Shown here piece by piece: positions 52,739 to 64,000 of a DNA stretch of 64,000 nucleotides (position 1 is its first letter; every line of letters starts with the position of its first letter). The stretch is from Rhizopus arrhizus (lineage: Eukaryota; Mucoromycota; Mucoromycetes; Mucorales; Rhizopodaceae): the NCBI GenBank assembly GCA_024220505.1, contig JAKZZE010000014.1, positions 682,001 to 746,000 of the forward strand, written 5' to 3'. The translations under genes were made by a program, and so were the position numbers. A model generated the notes under the pieces. It searched no databases and had not been told where the DNA came from. It was given only the letters and a program-made list of their open reading frames with translations.

Positions 52739-55700
52739 TTACAAATAAAGGGATGCTGCAAAAATGATATCTCTGTGAATTCTGTTGATGCCTTCAGAAA
52801 ACTTGTTCTCTAATTCAGTATTACCAATACTTTTAGCTGCTGCACACATTTGTCTTAAGAGTTCCTCAAGACGTCTGAACACACGGATAAGTGAACCTTC
52901 ATATACCGTGGTCATTTTACAAATCTGTGAAAACTTGGCACCTTGACACCAAGCAAACACAACATCCATCAGCTCTGGTTTGAACTTTGCAACATATTCC
53001 TCTTCATCCAAAGGCATTTTACATTCAGTAGCTACCTTAGCAATTCTACGAGCTGTTTCTTGCATTAATCGAAGAGGTGCTGACAATTCTTCTTGCAACT
53101 TAGCTCGGACATCCACTTTTTCATCAAATACAAAACAACTTAAGACAGCCACAGATTGATCCACTGTAAGGTCATTAAATACACCTTGGAAGATCATTTC
53201 TGTTAATAGCAATTCATCACCCGTACTGATTTCACAAGCTACACGACCTTTCATTTCTACAACGTCTGATGAAGTAGTAAATCCTAATCTATTAAAAGAA
53301 ATACATCAGATTTTTTTTTAGAAAAGAACAAAAAAGTTACCTTCGCATCACACGTTTTCTGTTTTTAAGTTCCTCTAATTGTACGATGGATTGTGCATCA
53401 ACAAGCTTTCTCTTTAGGCTCTTCATTTTATCAACAATCTCCATTTTTTTTGTATAAACCTCGTACATGTTTGGTAAGTCTTCTGATTTTGATAAAGGAT
53501 GCTCCATCACTTTCTTTTCCAAGTTAAGAATCTTGCTCACTAATTTTTGAAAAGAAGGATCTTTGATGCCCATGTTATTGATAGGGTCTAATAATGGAAT
53601 GTTTCCTTGGAATCTTTTTTTAACTTCCAAAATGGATTTATAAACAGTCTTGCGTGCATCGGATGACCGCAAGTCTTTGGGAAGGACAAGTCGAATGTGA
53701 CTAATACTTTGAATGGCCCGTAAACTGACAGGAATAACCAATAAGTTACGATTGTCATCATTGGTGGCCGGTCGAACACCGGTAGGCTGACCAGCAGCAT
53801 CTTTTGCAAGAGAGCTATCTTGAGAGCAGTTCAACAGGACATCTATAACATAATTGACTTCCCTTTCTCCGTCTGTAGCCCTCTTTTTGCCAAAGACTTT
53901 TTGATGGTTCAAAATCACACCCCAGCCAAAATCCATCTTATCATGTTCAACACGTACTAAACGACCTGGTTGCATAAATGGCAATGCATAAGTAGGATGG
54001 ATCATCACATCATGTACATCTTGTGTGAAAGTATCAATCTGCTTTCGAAGTTCATAGTAACCGGAAATTTCTTCTTCATCCTTAATGATAATGCTGTTCT
54101 TTTCCTCTTCCAACTGCTTTAATTGCTTTTCAAATTGTGGGATATTGGAGTCGCTTTGGAATGTATAAAAACATTTTTCCAACATGTATTCAGGGCTGAC
54201 ACCTTCCACACGAAGCAAGTTCAAAATCATATTATAACTCAAATGGAAAGCAGAATTCATTCGGTCAGATTCACCCTTTACCATGCCCTTAGCAACAGCA
54301 GGCTCCATCTTTTCATCAATCATCATGATAACTACACCACGCTCATCAAGACCACGACGACCAGCACGGCCAGACATTTGGATATATTCACCAGAAGTGA
54401 CCCAACGTGTACCTTTACCATCATATTTACGGACACTGGTAAAGACAACAGTCTTGGCAGGCATGTTTAGACCAATAGAGAAGGTTTCAGTAGCAAACAA
54501 AACCTTCAACAAACCTTCTTGGAATAAAACTTCGATTGTTTCCTTCATAATAGGCAAAAGACCACCGTGATGAACACCAATACCACGACGTAAAAGTGGA
54601 AGCAATTGCTGAATTTGAGGAAGTTGTCGATCGTCTTCATTTAATCCGGATATAGCATTCGTGAACACTTGAGATACCATATCTCGTTCATTCTCTATAA
54701 AATAAAATAAATATACTGTTTTTCAGCAAATTTTTTCCCATACCATCATTAAAGTCTAACTTGGACATCAAAAGTGCATTAGCTTCACATTCCTTTTTAG
54801 AAAAACTAAATACAATGACAGGGTGGTAATTCTTCATCATAACCATCTTGATGATTCGATATATATCTGCCGGTCCATCGTTTGCATTACCGCCTTTATA
54901 TGTTTTGCCCTTTTTGCCGCGTGCACGAGTTCCACTAGGATCATCACCTTTTCCATCACTCAAAGCAGCAATAGCCTTTTGAAAACTATCTTCTCTGAAT
55001 CGACTCTTTTCATCCACAACCAAGTGAATACCGTCACCACCAGCAGGAAATAAGTAATGTTGAAGTGGTGTAGGACGGAAATCGGTATAAACAATGTGAC
55101 ATGGTTGTTGATGTATTTTACAAATCCATTCTGCAAACTCCATAGCATTAGGAATAGTAGCAGATAAAAAGACATATCGAACAACATCAGGTAATAAAAT
55201 AATGGATTCTTCCCAAACAACACCACGCTCTATTCAACAAAACATACTGTTAGCTATTTGCGTATAATACACACATTGATAAATTCCTTACCTGAGTCTC
55301 TCATATAGTGAATTTCATCATAAACGACCCAAGCAACTTCACGAATAACTTCAGAACCACGATATAACATAGATCTTAGAATTTCAGTTGTCATAACAAG
55401 ACAGGATGCTTGAGGATTGATTGTCACATCACCCGTCATTAAACCTACGTCACCAAATTCTTCTGTAAATTCACGATACTTTTGATTTGATAAAGCCTAC
55501 AATAGAGTGCTGTTAAGAAGCAGTTTCATGAAGATTAGGGGTTAATGTACCTTGATTGGAGATGTATAAATAACACGTTGCTTATTCTTTAAACACTGAG
55601 CAATAGCATATTCGGCAACTACAGTTTTACCTGCTGACGTGTGAGCTGATACAAGAACTGATTCGTTGCGTTCAATGGAAGAAACAGCTACGCGTTGGAA

Positions 55701-56141
55701 AGGATCTAATGTAAATGGATAAACACGAGCAGGATCGGCAGGCGGTACATGTTGAGAAATGGGTACATAGGGATAGTTGGGAGGTACTGCAACTTGATGT
55801 CTCACTTGATGACTCAATACGATCTGTTCACCTTCAGCTGCTACAGCTGCTTGTCCTTGAAGACCTGCAATGTTGGCTACTTGTCTCGAAGTCTCTTGTT
55901 CAAACGTATCAGCAACAATTGGTGTTGGTTGTTGCTCAATTTCTTCTCTCATTTTTTGCTGTTCATTATTTTCTGTTCTTTGTTTCTTGGCATTTTGATC
56001 TTCAGCGATGATACTGTTACGACGTTTTGTTTGTGTGGTTTCGTCGACATCGTCTAATATTTCTTCGTCGTCAACATCATCAAAATTATCAGTTGCTGCT
56101 TCACCACTAAAGACATTAAACAAGGATTCTTCGTCAAACAT
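52739..56141 (-). CDS. MTR4: Exosome RNA helicase MTR4
   Basis: Five exons (56141-55551, 55496-55292, 55229-54744, 54694-53341, 53288-52739) close in phase to 1061 residues, as in yeast Mtr4. An acidic N-terminus ([15 protein letters not shown]) precedes the Ski2-type helicase core: Walker A AHTSAGKT at about 166-173, DEIH at about 257-260, SATIPN and [14 protein letters not shown]/arch insert follows ([31 protein letters not shown]). The C-terminal DSHCT domain ends the protein ([36 protein letters not shown]). Mtr4 unwinds RNA for the nuclear exosome, in the TRAMP complex and in rRNA processing. ATG 56141 is preferred over 56168, since MFDEE starts the conserved acidic head. Its stop is 34 bp from that of convergent MSH4. 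Confidence 0.95.
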
Positions 56142-56905
56142 GTTCCCCTTTTTCAAAAAAAAGTGCAAAGCTCTGAAAAAAAAAAGTGCAAGTTTATTTT
56201 GTGTGGAGTACTTTTGGGCATAGTGACTTTTTTTCCTTTAGCAAATCCGGAAACTGAATGTTGCTTTCCGCCTTCTTTTCTGCAGGAAAAAAGTACGCTC
56301 TTAGATTTCCACTGAGTACGTGGTTATTTGGACTACAGGAACTTAAATTAATTTAATAAAGAGTAGATTTGAATTAGTGGTTTTCTTAAATTAAGCCTGA
56401 AATTGATTACTTTTATTGTAAGCTATAGAATTTTCAATTTACAACGACTCTGCTCTTCCTACTTTCACTAGCTGGGCCGTCGGAACATATACGTATTGTT
56501 CAAATGATTATTTAGAAAAAATCACATATACATATCACACATTTAATCTTATTCTTATGTAATCATGAGTTTTAAAGTGTTCTATATTGCGTTACTGGCA
56601 CAGTCCTTTTTTTTTATAAAAAAACCAAAGCATCAAGTCAAATTACATTGAAACAAAGCACAAAGCACTCATCTTTTCTCCAAAGTCAAGTTTTCATCTA
56701 CTAAGGTTTGATTTCTTAATAAATATGATATCAAAAAGATTTATTTATAACAGAGAAACCAATACATAATGGCTTTGACATACAAATCGACCATGTGGTT
56801 CATGTTGTACTCCGCCACATTGTGACTGATTTTCACTTTAGCTGGAGAGAAACATCCCCCCATGAAAGGGGTTTCCTTTTTTTTAAAAAAGCTTTCAATT
56901 CAACC
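56142..56905. other. Divergent region between MTR4 and the bL33 gene
   Basis: About 760 bp, AT-rich, with T and A runs. It must hold both promoters. Upstream codons in frame with the bL33 gene (56795-56905) lack conservation and are taken as leader. Confidence 0.4.
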
Positions 56906-57064
56906 ATGGCCAAAAAAGCAAAAGCCAGAGTTATTCTTGTCAAATTGTTATCTTCAGCTGGTACTGGCTACAACTATATCAAAAGCCGTCCTAGAATTTC
57001 TCCCAAATTGTCAATGATGAAATACGACCCCATGGGTAAAAAAGCAAAAACGATTAATAGCTGA
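56906..57064 (+). CDS. MRPL39: Mitochondrial ribosomal protein bL33 (large subunit)
   Basis: A 52-residue, basic, single-exon protein starting at [20 protein letters not shown]. The pattern [13 protein letters not shown](Y/F)-x-Y at the start and MKYDP near the end is that of bacterial-type bL33, which in fungi is the mitochondrial large-subunit protein known as Mrpl39 in yeast. The usual four zinc-binding Cys of some bL33 forms are absent, as in the Cys-minus type. The N-terminus is basic and may itself serve for mitochondrial import. ATG 56906 sits in a good context (ACCATGG). Confidence 0.9.
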   Translation: MAKKAKARVILVKLLSSAGTGYNYIKSRPRISPKLSMMKYDPMGKKAKTINS

Positions 57065-57963
57065 CATGTACTGATTTGAATGGTTTTTTTAGTTCAAAAG
57101 CATGTTTTGTTTACAGAAACAAAGATGAAGAAATAATATATTAAAAACCATTTATTTTTGACATTTGTACATAAAAAACCAGTTGCGTGGAGAAGAAAAT
57201 CACATTACTGATGGGTTTCCCCTTCTAGTAGTTGTGCCTCTTTAGATATTTAAAATAAAAAAAAAAGTTGCTTACTATAATACAGGAATCATTGCATATG
57301 TATGCGTGTACGTATCAAGTATACGTAACAACTAAACATCTTAAATTTTTTTAATTCATTAAAAGTTAATACTTCAATATTTTCTAAGCTAAAGACGAGA
57401 ATATGCATTTGATAGCTGCCTTCCGCAGCATATTATTCTATAATCATGGCTATAACAAATGATGTAGGCCAAGGCGAGTAATTACCTGGTCATGCTTGTC
57501 AGATAATTTTTCCATTTTCGTTATTTGACTCAGTTCATTCCCGAGTTTTTTTAAACTGTACAAAATTTGTGAACAAGCAAATTTTTATATTAGTTCCGAC
57601 TTATTAAGAAATAAGTGACATGTAACCAACTGTTTGGAAGCAAACAATACGGTCTAATTGTCCCCTTTTTAGTGACAAACCAATATGTTTTCCTTTTTTT
57701 TAATTCATAAAAATTTTGTTTATAAATGGCTATCTAGTGAACAAACAGTTTAAGAGCGAAAAGTCTATCTTTTATTTGAACAATAAAAAAAAGCAAAGGA
57801 TTGAGTAAGTTACATAATGATAAAAAATGTAGGATGCAAATGGTGTGTGTTAGGAAATGTTCAAAATGAAAAAGGTATAATAAAGAGAGGAATATCAAAT
57901 CTAATAAGGTGCTAAAGGCATAATAAAAGGATTGGCATTGATTCGTTTGGCATATATTGTTGA
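57065..57963. other. Convergent intergenic region, nothing recognised
   Basis: About 900 bp between the 3' ends of the bL33 and WWE-like genes, AT-rich with short A/T runs. A 77-codon minus-strand ORF (57734-57967) is Phe/Leu-rich without domain and overlaps the 3' end of the WWE-like gene. Confidence 0.4.
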
Positions 57964-58289
57964 TCATAAGTGTAATTCATAAAAACGCGTCGTTTTACGT
58001 ATCGTTTGTTGTTTTGATCTGTAAACGGTTCCATATTGATAGCTGAAAAGGAAAAAGTTGGCATAAATTAAACAGTACTGACTTAGCACTTTCTTCTTGC
58101 GATTGTATATAGATAATCATTGTAATGTATAACCATTTCGCTTGTATCTACGTAAACAGGCCCCTGAAAAGTCTGAGAGTTAATCCATGTTGCTACATCT
58201 CTTTTCCATAAGGATTCAATTAAATTTTGAGTTGCTGAATCAAGAGTGACCCATGCGGATCCTGCAGCGTAAACCCATTGAACAGTCAT
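57964..58289 (-). CDS. Small WWE-domain-like protein
   Basis: Two exons (58289-58090, 58042-57964) join in phase to 92 residues. The sequence VQWVYAAGSAWVTLDSATQN, LIESLWKRD, VYVDTSEMVIHYNDYLYTIA, RR fits the WWE pattern. That pattern is an aromatic W-x-W pair, an LIE helix, then Y-V-D...M. WWE domains bind ADP-ribose-containing chains and occur in ubiquitin ligases and PARPs. Here the domain stands alone. The second exon is short and basic (YGTVYRSKQQTIRKTTRFYE). The donor GTGCTA is weak, and without splicing the protein would end two codons later with KC. The role is unknown; WWE is my best reading, not certain. Confidence 0.55.
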
Positions 58290-60659
58290 TTTTAATATGT
58301 ATTTGAATTGTTTGTGTGATTGAAAAAGAAAAAGATGAAAGCTCACTTATTTATATTTTTTTTAAAAAAAAGCCTGAAGAGGTCATCAATCTACTTGATC
58401 TGTGCACCAATAAATTTTCTGTGATAAAAGCTATGACTTTCCGATTTCGTCGCGTAGCAACAGAAGACAAGTATCTTTGTTCTTTTGAAGTTAGCCAATG
58501 AAAAAACGGTACGCGTTGTACTGCGCCATTGTGATACACGAAGCCCTGAGGATATTAGGCCAGATGATTCATTAAAGTGTTAAAAGACTCTGTGGCACAG
58601 TCTTTAAATTAAAACTGCTATTTTTAACTTTGCCTGGCCTTTGAACCCTTTTTTTGTATTGAATTTGTATCAACAAACAGAGGCAAAAGATTAAGCAGGT
58701 CATTGATTACTAGTACGGTAAATCAAGCAGGTGATGATCCGGGTGTAAATGGCTTCGCATATTAACTGCTAAGCGTATGGACAATGTGATTCAACACCCT
58801 ATACTTAGAAATTTAGAGTTCTTTCTCTTCCTCTTTTATTACCAACAATGCACTGACATAAAAGTAATATACAGGTATTCAATTATTCAAATTGAGAATT
58901 TTTAAATATAGGAAATTTGAAAGTCTTTTTGTTACTATTATCTCAGTGGTCTATTGTCTGGATATTCCCCTGAATTTTAATGGCGCTCATTTGCTGCGTA
59001 AGCACGCTTATCATTATCTTTCACGTCATAATGACCAATGACAGATCTTAGGCCTGTATTGTATTAAGGTTACTTTAAATGTCAATTGTTCTGTTTGTAT
59101 ACGTGACACAGTGCTTATAGTAAAAAAAAAAAAAAAAAAAAGTAAAGTCAAAATTGCTCAGCGGATAAATCGGCTACTAACAGACTGTTTCCTACGTCAC
59201 AAATGAGAAATTTACTGCAATCTAGTCACAGCTCGCATTTGCTCAGCTTCGCTTTGTCCATTTTCTTGTAGAAAAAAAGAAATTTATTTATACATTATAA
59301 ACAGCTCTTGAAGTTAAAAGTTTCAACCATTTGTCAATTATTTATTCTTACGTACAAATAGTACCACTTATTTTAATGTTGTATACCAAAGATGTTATCT
59401 TCAAAAACAAATTAATATGTAGAATGCATTCCCTATTAATTTTCATTTTATTTTCCGCTATGTAACGTTTCTATACTCCAGAATTCGATTGAGAAGAGGG
59501 TCTATTCTCATAACTTATACACTCTATAAAGATAAACTATCATTGAACTAAAATCTTATGCCAAAAAGTTTTTTATGTATTTTTTATTGGTCAATTCACT
59601 TTCATATGGATTCATCTTCATTTGAGTATGTTTTTCTCTTTTGTATTCATCACAATTGTTCCTACAGTGACGGAATATTTTGTTATTAAAGCATCTCGTG
59701 CCAATCCTTTCTGTTCTAAAAATTGCTTATATTATCCAGTAGCTTTATAGAAACTATTGATAGAAAGCCACAAGCCTATCAACTACCTTGTAATATGAAG
59801 CTGAATGAATGATTTTTTTGGAGAAACTTTATTTCAGCAACCGTACATTTTTTACAAAGCATAGTTTCATGCCCTCATACGTTCTCTTCTAATGCCATAT
59901 TAATCTGTACAAAGACTTTGTCATCAATGATGTCATTTAAGGTACCTGATACAGACAGTTAAAGCTTAGCAATTGAAGACCTAATGATATACCAATTGGC
60001 TTCCATCTTCCTGTAATGCGATGGGTACAAATTATTAGATTTAAGATCTAGATATCTGTAAAAGAAACCCTCAAAGGGTATTCTGATTGATATTTATTAT
60101 GTAGTGAAACGTATATTCCTTTTTTTTTGGAAGTCTTAAAATTAGGAATAATAGCCCTCTCAATTTGAAATTCTTGTCAATTTGAGTAAAGGAAAAAGAT
60201 GATAGTGTCTTTGCTTCCTAGTTTAATTTTACAGTTATAATTCGATACTTTGAAATGAATTGATCCTATCAATTGTTGCATGATCAAAGGATGCTACTGG
60301 ACTGCCCAAATCTTTTGGATCGATTTTGGACAATTTGGTGTGAAATCGCCCCAAAAGACTTGGGAACTATACGTGAAAAGCTGTGACAGTCTATATAATG
60401 ATGACGTTTAAAATAGGGTAAGCATTATTAAAAGAAAGCTTATATAAAGCCTGTTGGTATGAAATATGTAGATTTCCTCAAGCTCAAATTTTTCTTAATT
60501 CGTGTATGACAGGCACAAACTGAATAAATATAAAGGCTTGTGTAAAAATGCCCTAAAAAAAAGATCCAAAACGTCGGAGTATAAAACGCATTGGGATTTT
60601 GTATAGCCTTGTTCGTCTCACAGATTAGCTTACCCTCCCTCTTATTTTCCTGTTTCAAC
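58290..60659. other. 2.4-kb gene-free region
   Basis: No supported gene on either strand. It contains scattered A/T runs (for example about 59121-59141). Short ORFs at 58316-58501 and 58351-58539 are antisense to each other and lack coding character. It holds the promoters of the WWE-like gene and of eL43. Confidence 0.45.
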
Positions 60660-61134
60660 ATGGTAAGTCTAAGCAGTGCATCCATCCATCCATCCATCCC
60701 ATCTAATGTTTACTTGATAATTCACATAGGCTAAGCGTACTAAGAAAGGTAAAGAGAGAGAAAATAAGAAAATGAGAAAAACAGCTTTGAGATAGATGAA
60801 CAATTGATCAACCACTTACATTATAGTCGGAATCACTGGTAAATACGGTACTCGTTATGGTGCTTCTCTCAGAAAGACCGTAAAGAAGATGGAAATTACC
60901 CAACACGCCACTTACACCTGTACTTTCTGTGGTAAGGACGCTGTCAAGCGTACTGCTGTCGGTATCTGGAAGTGTAAGGGTTGTAAGAAGACCTTGGCCG
61001 GTGGTGCTTACACCGTTTCGTAAGTTTATCTTAGGAAGCTATGTATTTGGAGTATCTAAAATTTTTATAGTACTACTGCTGCTGCCACTGTTCGTTCCAC
61101 TGTTCGTCGTCTTCGTGAATTAGCTGAAATCTAA
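60660..61134 (+). CDS. RPL43: Cytosolic ribosomal protein eL43 (RPL37a family)
   Basis: Four coding exons (60660-60662, 60730-60748, 60827-61019, 61071-61134) close in phase to 92 residues, the exact family length. The first coding exon is the ATG alone, followed by GTAAGT. The protein reads [19 protein letters not shown], with the C4 zinc ribbon CTFCGK..KCKGCKK at about 39-60, and ends RRLRELAEI. eL43 is a zinc-binding component of the 60S subunit. Codons are G/C-ending and strongly biased, unlike the neighbours, as usual for ribosomal proteins. Intron 1 carries a (CATC)n run. A TATA-like AATTATA is not obvious; a pyrimidine-rich leader (CCCTCCCTCTTATTTTCC) precedes the ATG. Confidence 0.96.
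60679..60699. repeat. (CATC)n microsatellite in eL43 intron 1
   Basis: Five tandem CATC units lie within the first intron of RPL43, directly after the donor region. Confidence 0.85.
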
Positions 61135-61225
61135 ACACATTCAAATGATTTACAACCATTGTATTTGTATGCAATAAAGAATATATCATTGGAACACAAC
61201 TGTGTATAAATAAGTTTATTATTGT

Positions 61226-62296
61226 TTATTGTTGCTTTTTATATTCTACAAACTTTTTTTATTGGTAGTTAAAGAGCCAATTAGTCATTATACAGGTAGT
61301 AGTCATGAAGTATATTTACCTCATCAATCAAAATTGGCCATGCACCTTCAGAATCATAGTTCTCAAGATTCATATCGACTTGACTAACAAAATCCAAAAA
61401 CTATTAAAAACAATTAGTTGCATAAACAGATAATGGTTGAGTACTTACGAGATTCCATGTATCGCGTGAAATGGCTTTATTGTGACATTTTTGTAAGAAT
61501 TTTATCCACTCTTCTAGTAAATTTGATCTATCACCCAACAATAATCGCCACAATTCAATAGCTGCTTCCAATCCTATACAATAACTGTAAATGAATGATA
61601 GATAATGTGTGATAAAATAATATACTTGTTACCCAAGCTCTTTTGACCCGTTTGCCTTCCAAACAAAAATGCGTAATTATAAACTTTTCTGAAGCCTTCA
61701 TCACTGTGATAGTTGTTTATAAGCGTCGTCTGAAGTTCCTTTTTCAATTTATCAATACTGTCCGCTTCTAGTTGTGTACAACCATTTATAAACCCTTCTC
61801 TAGAAAATTCACCCATTCTTTCCGAGTTTAATTGATGTGAAAGCAAGAGGAATTCAAGTTGGGTTGGTTCAATGTCCAAGTCATTGCATAAATTCATGGT
61901 TCCATCAACAGAAATAATATCTGGCCTTTGGGGATCTAATAAATGTAAACGAACATGTATTTTTTGATATATATGAAGTCTTTACCTTTGTATTTGTTGA
62001 ACATTGACCTGATTTTATGAGTATCGACATTTTTTTTACTCTCATAAAAAGAATTAATAGCTAGTTGTAAATTCCAATTGGTAGCCTTTAATGTTTGGAT
62101 ACTGTCCTTTTCACTTTATATGCTTGTTTAATAAGAACAAAATTTTTAGTCTTCTTTTTCTCAAACCTCAATTGAGTGAATTCCATCAGCTGTTTAATTT
62201 TATCTATTTGATTTGATCGCTGTGCATGTGTTTGTAAATGAAGAATAAACTTTACAGTTTGCTTTTAAGCTACATATTTAAACTTACATAGGACAT
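61226..62296 (-). CDS. DCN1: DCN1-like neddylation E3 (PONY domain)
   Basis: Seven exons (62296-62288, 62249-62167, 62113-61986, 61935-61633, 61573-61449, 61400-61320, 61252-61226) close in phase to 251 residues, near yeast Dcn1. A UBA domain lies at the N-terminus (IKQLMEFTQL|SEKDSIQTLK, WNLQLAINSFYES). The PONY/cullin-binding domain follows (MNLCNDLDIEPTQLEFLLLS, SREGFINGCTQLEADSIDKL, YNYAFLFGRQTGQKSL, LAIELWRLLL-like AIELWRLLLGDR, SRDTWNLFLDFV, WPILIDEFVEY). Dcn1 helps Ubc12 attach Rub1/NEDD8 to cullins and so activates SCF ubiquitin ligases. The first coding exon has only nine nucleotides (ATG TCC TAT), and the last is 27 nt; both follow from phase and the conserved DEFVEY end. Its 3' end faces RPL43, 91 bp away. 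Confidence 0.92.
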
Positions 62297-64000
62297 AGTT
62301 CTAATAAAAAGAGAAAATAACAGCAGATAAAAAACGCTTCGGTATTTGTAAATCGTTGCAAATTGTTTACATCTATTTGGGGCGCCATATGCAAAATATT
62401 GAAAAAGGTGACTTTGGTATTGCATCAGATAGTAACAGAGTTATGTAAAACGAATAAAAGCATGCTGATCTTTTTTGACAAAATTTAGATAGACCCAAAC
62501 TGATGTATTTTTTACTAATTGTATTATATGATTTAATAGTAAAAAAAAAAAAAAAAAACAAAAAAGAAGGGAAGCATATTCGTTCAATTGATAAAATCAT
62601 AGCTTAACTTGTCTTTTATAAACATAAGACAAGGAGAGGAAAATGATAACAATGAATTCCCAAGTTAGGGTACTTCAATAGGGTTTATTTATCCCTTAGA
62701 AAGCATAAACTATTTCCATTTACTATACCGTTTAGAAAATCTAATTTTGATATAGTATTGCTAATATGATCACATCAAGTACCAAAACGGCACAGAGCAG
62801 TATTACTATAATCATCCTGTATCTTGATTTGTCGTAGCTCTTGAGATAACAGATAAATTATATCGTCTCTCTTATGTCACTTTTAAAATATTATTTAAGA
62901 AAGAAATATGTATATATTTATAATTTTGAGAGAATGAATATTTACTACAATTGGCTATTTTGAGGATAAATATCTCACGTTATTTGTATGAACATATCGT
63001 ATGCTTTCCTTTAGCAAAATAGACATGCTTATATGTTCGTAAACATGGGCTATAGTTTTAAAGCCTACTAATTTGAACTTGAACTAGAACGGCATACAAG
63101 CTATACTTGTACACCATTAAACCTCACACAAAGACCCACCTTACTGTAAACATAATGAAAAGTAAAATTTATTGTATAGGTGTTCCTTCATTACACATGC
63201 AACTAATTTACAAACAAAATATGTGAATAGGTTTCCGTTAACAAATTGATCCACAATATTTCCATTGGTTGATACAAGTAATATGATATCCATATAAGCT
63301 CTTACTCCATCAGTGTACTAAATAAAATTTTGAAATAGCATGTCCATATTATTTCTTTACTGATATGGCTTTTGATCATGGTAAATAATTGATCATGCAC
63401 TTTATACCAGTAGCAAAACCGTTATTCAGAGTAGGATCAAGCTGGATTTATATAACCCTTAAATAAGTCATCATATATGTTACATATTGATACAAACCTA
63501 GTTTGATCAATATTTTGAGATGTTTGAATACTTCATGGTTGGTTGGTTGATATAAGGGTTTCTATCCTAATATCCAAAATTCATAAAAACATTCTTATCT
63601 TTTTCCTAACTTACTCATTGTATCACTTTATCTTCTATCTGTTATTTATATTCAAACCCTTAATGTAATTGTTTAATTTGGCATTTTGCAAGAACGTCAA
63701 GATTTATCATTACTTGAAGTTAAATGCGCCTTTTTAAAAAGATGAATATGAGAACGGCCAAAAAAATCATCATAGAAAGACATATATTAAGGCAATACGA
63801 CCAAAATAAAAAAGAACACCATATAATAAAAAAAACTAAAAAAATAAAGTCTTTTATAGGTCAGATTACCTTTATGACAGTTTTAGCCTCATTTTTTAAT
63901 AAAGAAACAAAACATCTAGAGATATCCATGTATGAAGACAGCCAATGTACCCTCTCTACTTTGATACTTTGCGTAAAGAGACTCATTTTAACGAAGGAAT
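62297..64000. other. Terminal gene-free stretch
   Basis: About 1.7 kb, strongly AT-rich, without a supported ORF, RNA gene or recognisable repeat on either strand. The part next to 62296 must carry the DCN1 promoter. Confidence 0.45.

Noticed and set aside
60440..60697. 85-codon minus-strand ORF over the RPL43 start
   Set aside because: Shadow of the eL43 promoter and the CATC repeat; no domain.
1..64000. tRNA genes, rRNA genes, CRISPR arrays, bacterial operons, viral genes
   Set aside because: Scanned by eye for B-box (GGTTCGAATCC-like) sequences, regularly spaced repeats and viral hallmark proteins; none convincing. A dedicated search could still find a diverged tRNA.

Overview
The window looks like nuclear DNA of an early-diverging fungus, most likely Mucoromycota (Mucorales). 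It is AT-rich, full of A/T homopolymers, and its genes are split by many short GT-AG introns (about 40-70 bp). Their products are typical fungal housekeeping proteins: a fused Ade2, Mtr4, NF-YA/Hap2, recyclin-1, an auxilin-like Swa2 and an Rsc9-type ARID protein. The LINE fragments also have the look of Mucorales elements. No virus, CRISPR array, bacterial operon or tRNA gene was seen.

Layout. 1-9 kb is mostly repeats: a broken member of an expanded gene family (1.2-2.0 kb), a Tc1/mariner transposase killed by stop codons (2.1-3.1 kb), two LINE 3' fragments (3.3-4.3 and 6.95-7.9 kb) and a decayed recombinase-like gene (7.8-8.9 kb). A small unknown gene (4.5-5.0 kb) and an intact Ssh4-type ubiquitin-ligase adaptor (5.4-6.6 kb) sit between them. 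9.7-23.6 kb is ordinary genic DNA: a Cid1-type nucleotidyltransferase, a bHLH factor, two unknown proteins, Ade2 and a protein with a duplicated fungal domain. 23.6-33.3 kb is a gene-poor accessory stretch with an orphan 405-codon ORF, a reverse transcriptase fragment and a second copy of the expanded family. That copy is interrupted by a U6 snRNA-like insert flanked by a 16-bp target-site duplication. 33.3-62.3 kb is dense in genes: a small unknown protein, Swa2-like UBA-TPR-J, an RA-PH adaptor, NF-YA, a Lines-like protein, an Rsc9/ARID2-like protein, a MYSM1-like SANT-MPN protein with a dead JAMM site, a Tyr-rich coiled-coil protein, recyclin-1, MSH4, MTR4, mitochondrial bL33, a WWE-like protein, eL43 and DCN1. 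62.3-64 kb shows no gene.

There are no operons. Several genes form tight convergent pairs with only 21-34 bp between stop codons (RA-PH/NF-YA, Tyr-rich/RCY1, MSH4/MTR4), so their 3' UTRs must overlap. Exon joins below were read by eye from splice sites, reading phase and family similarity. Joins that would not close in frame (RSC9-like, one in MSH4, one in the 4.5-5.0 kb gene) are stated. The most interesting observations are the U6 retrocopy with its target-site duplication, the MYSM1 homologue lacking every JAMM catalytic residue, and the Tc1 copy whose inactivating changes all fit G:C to A:T transitions.
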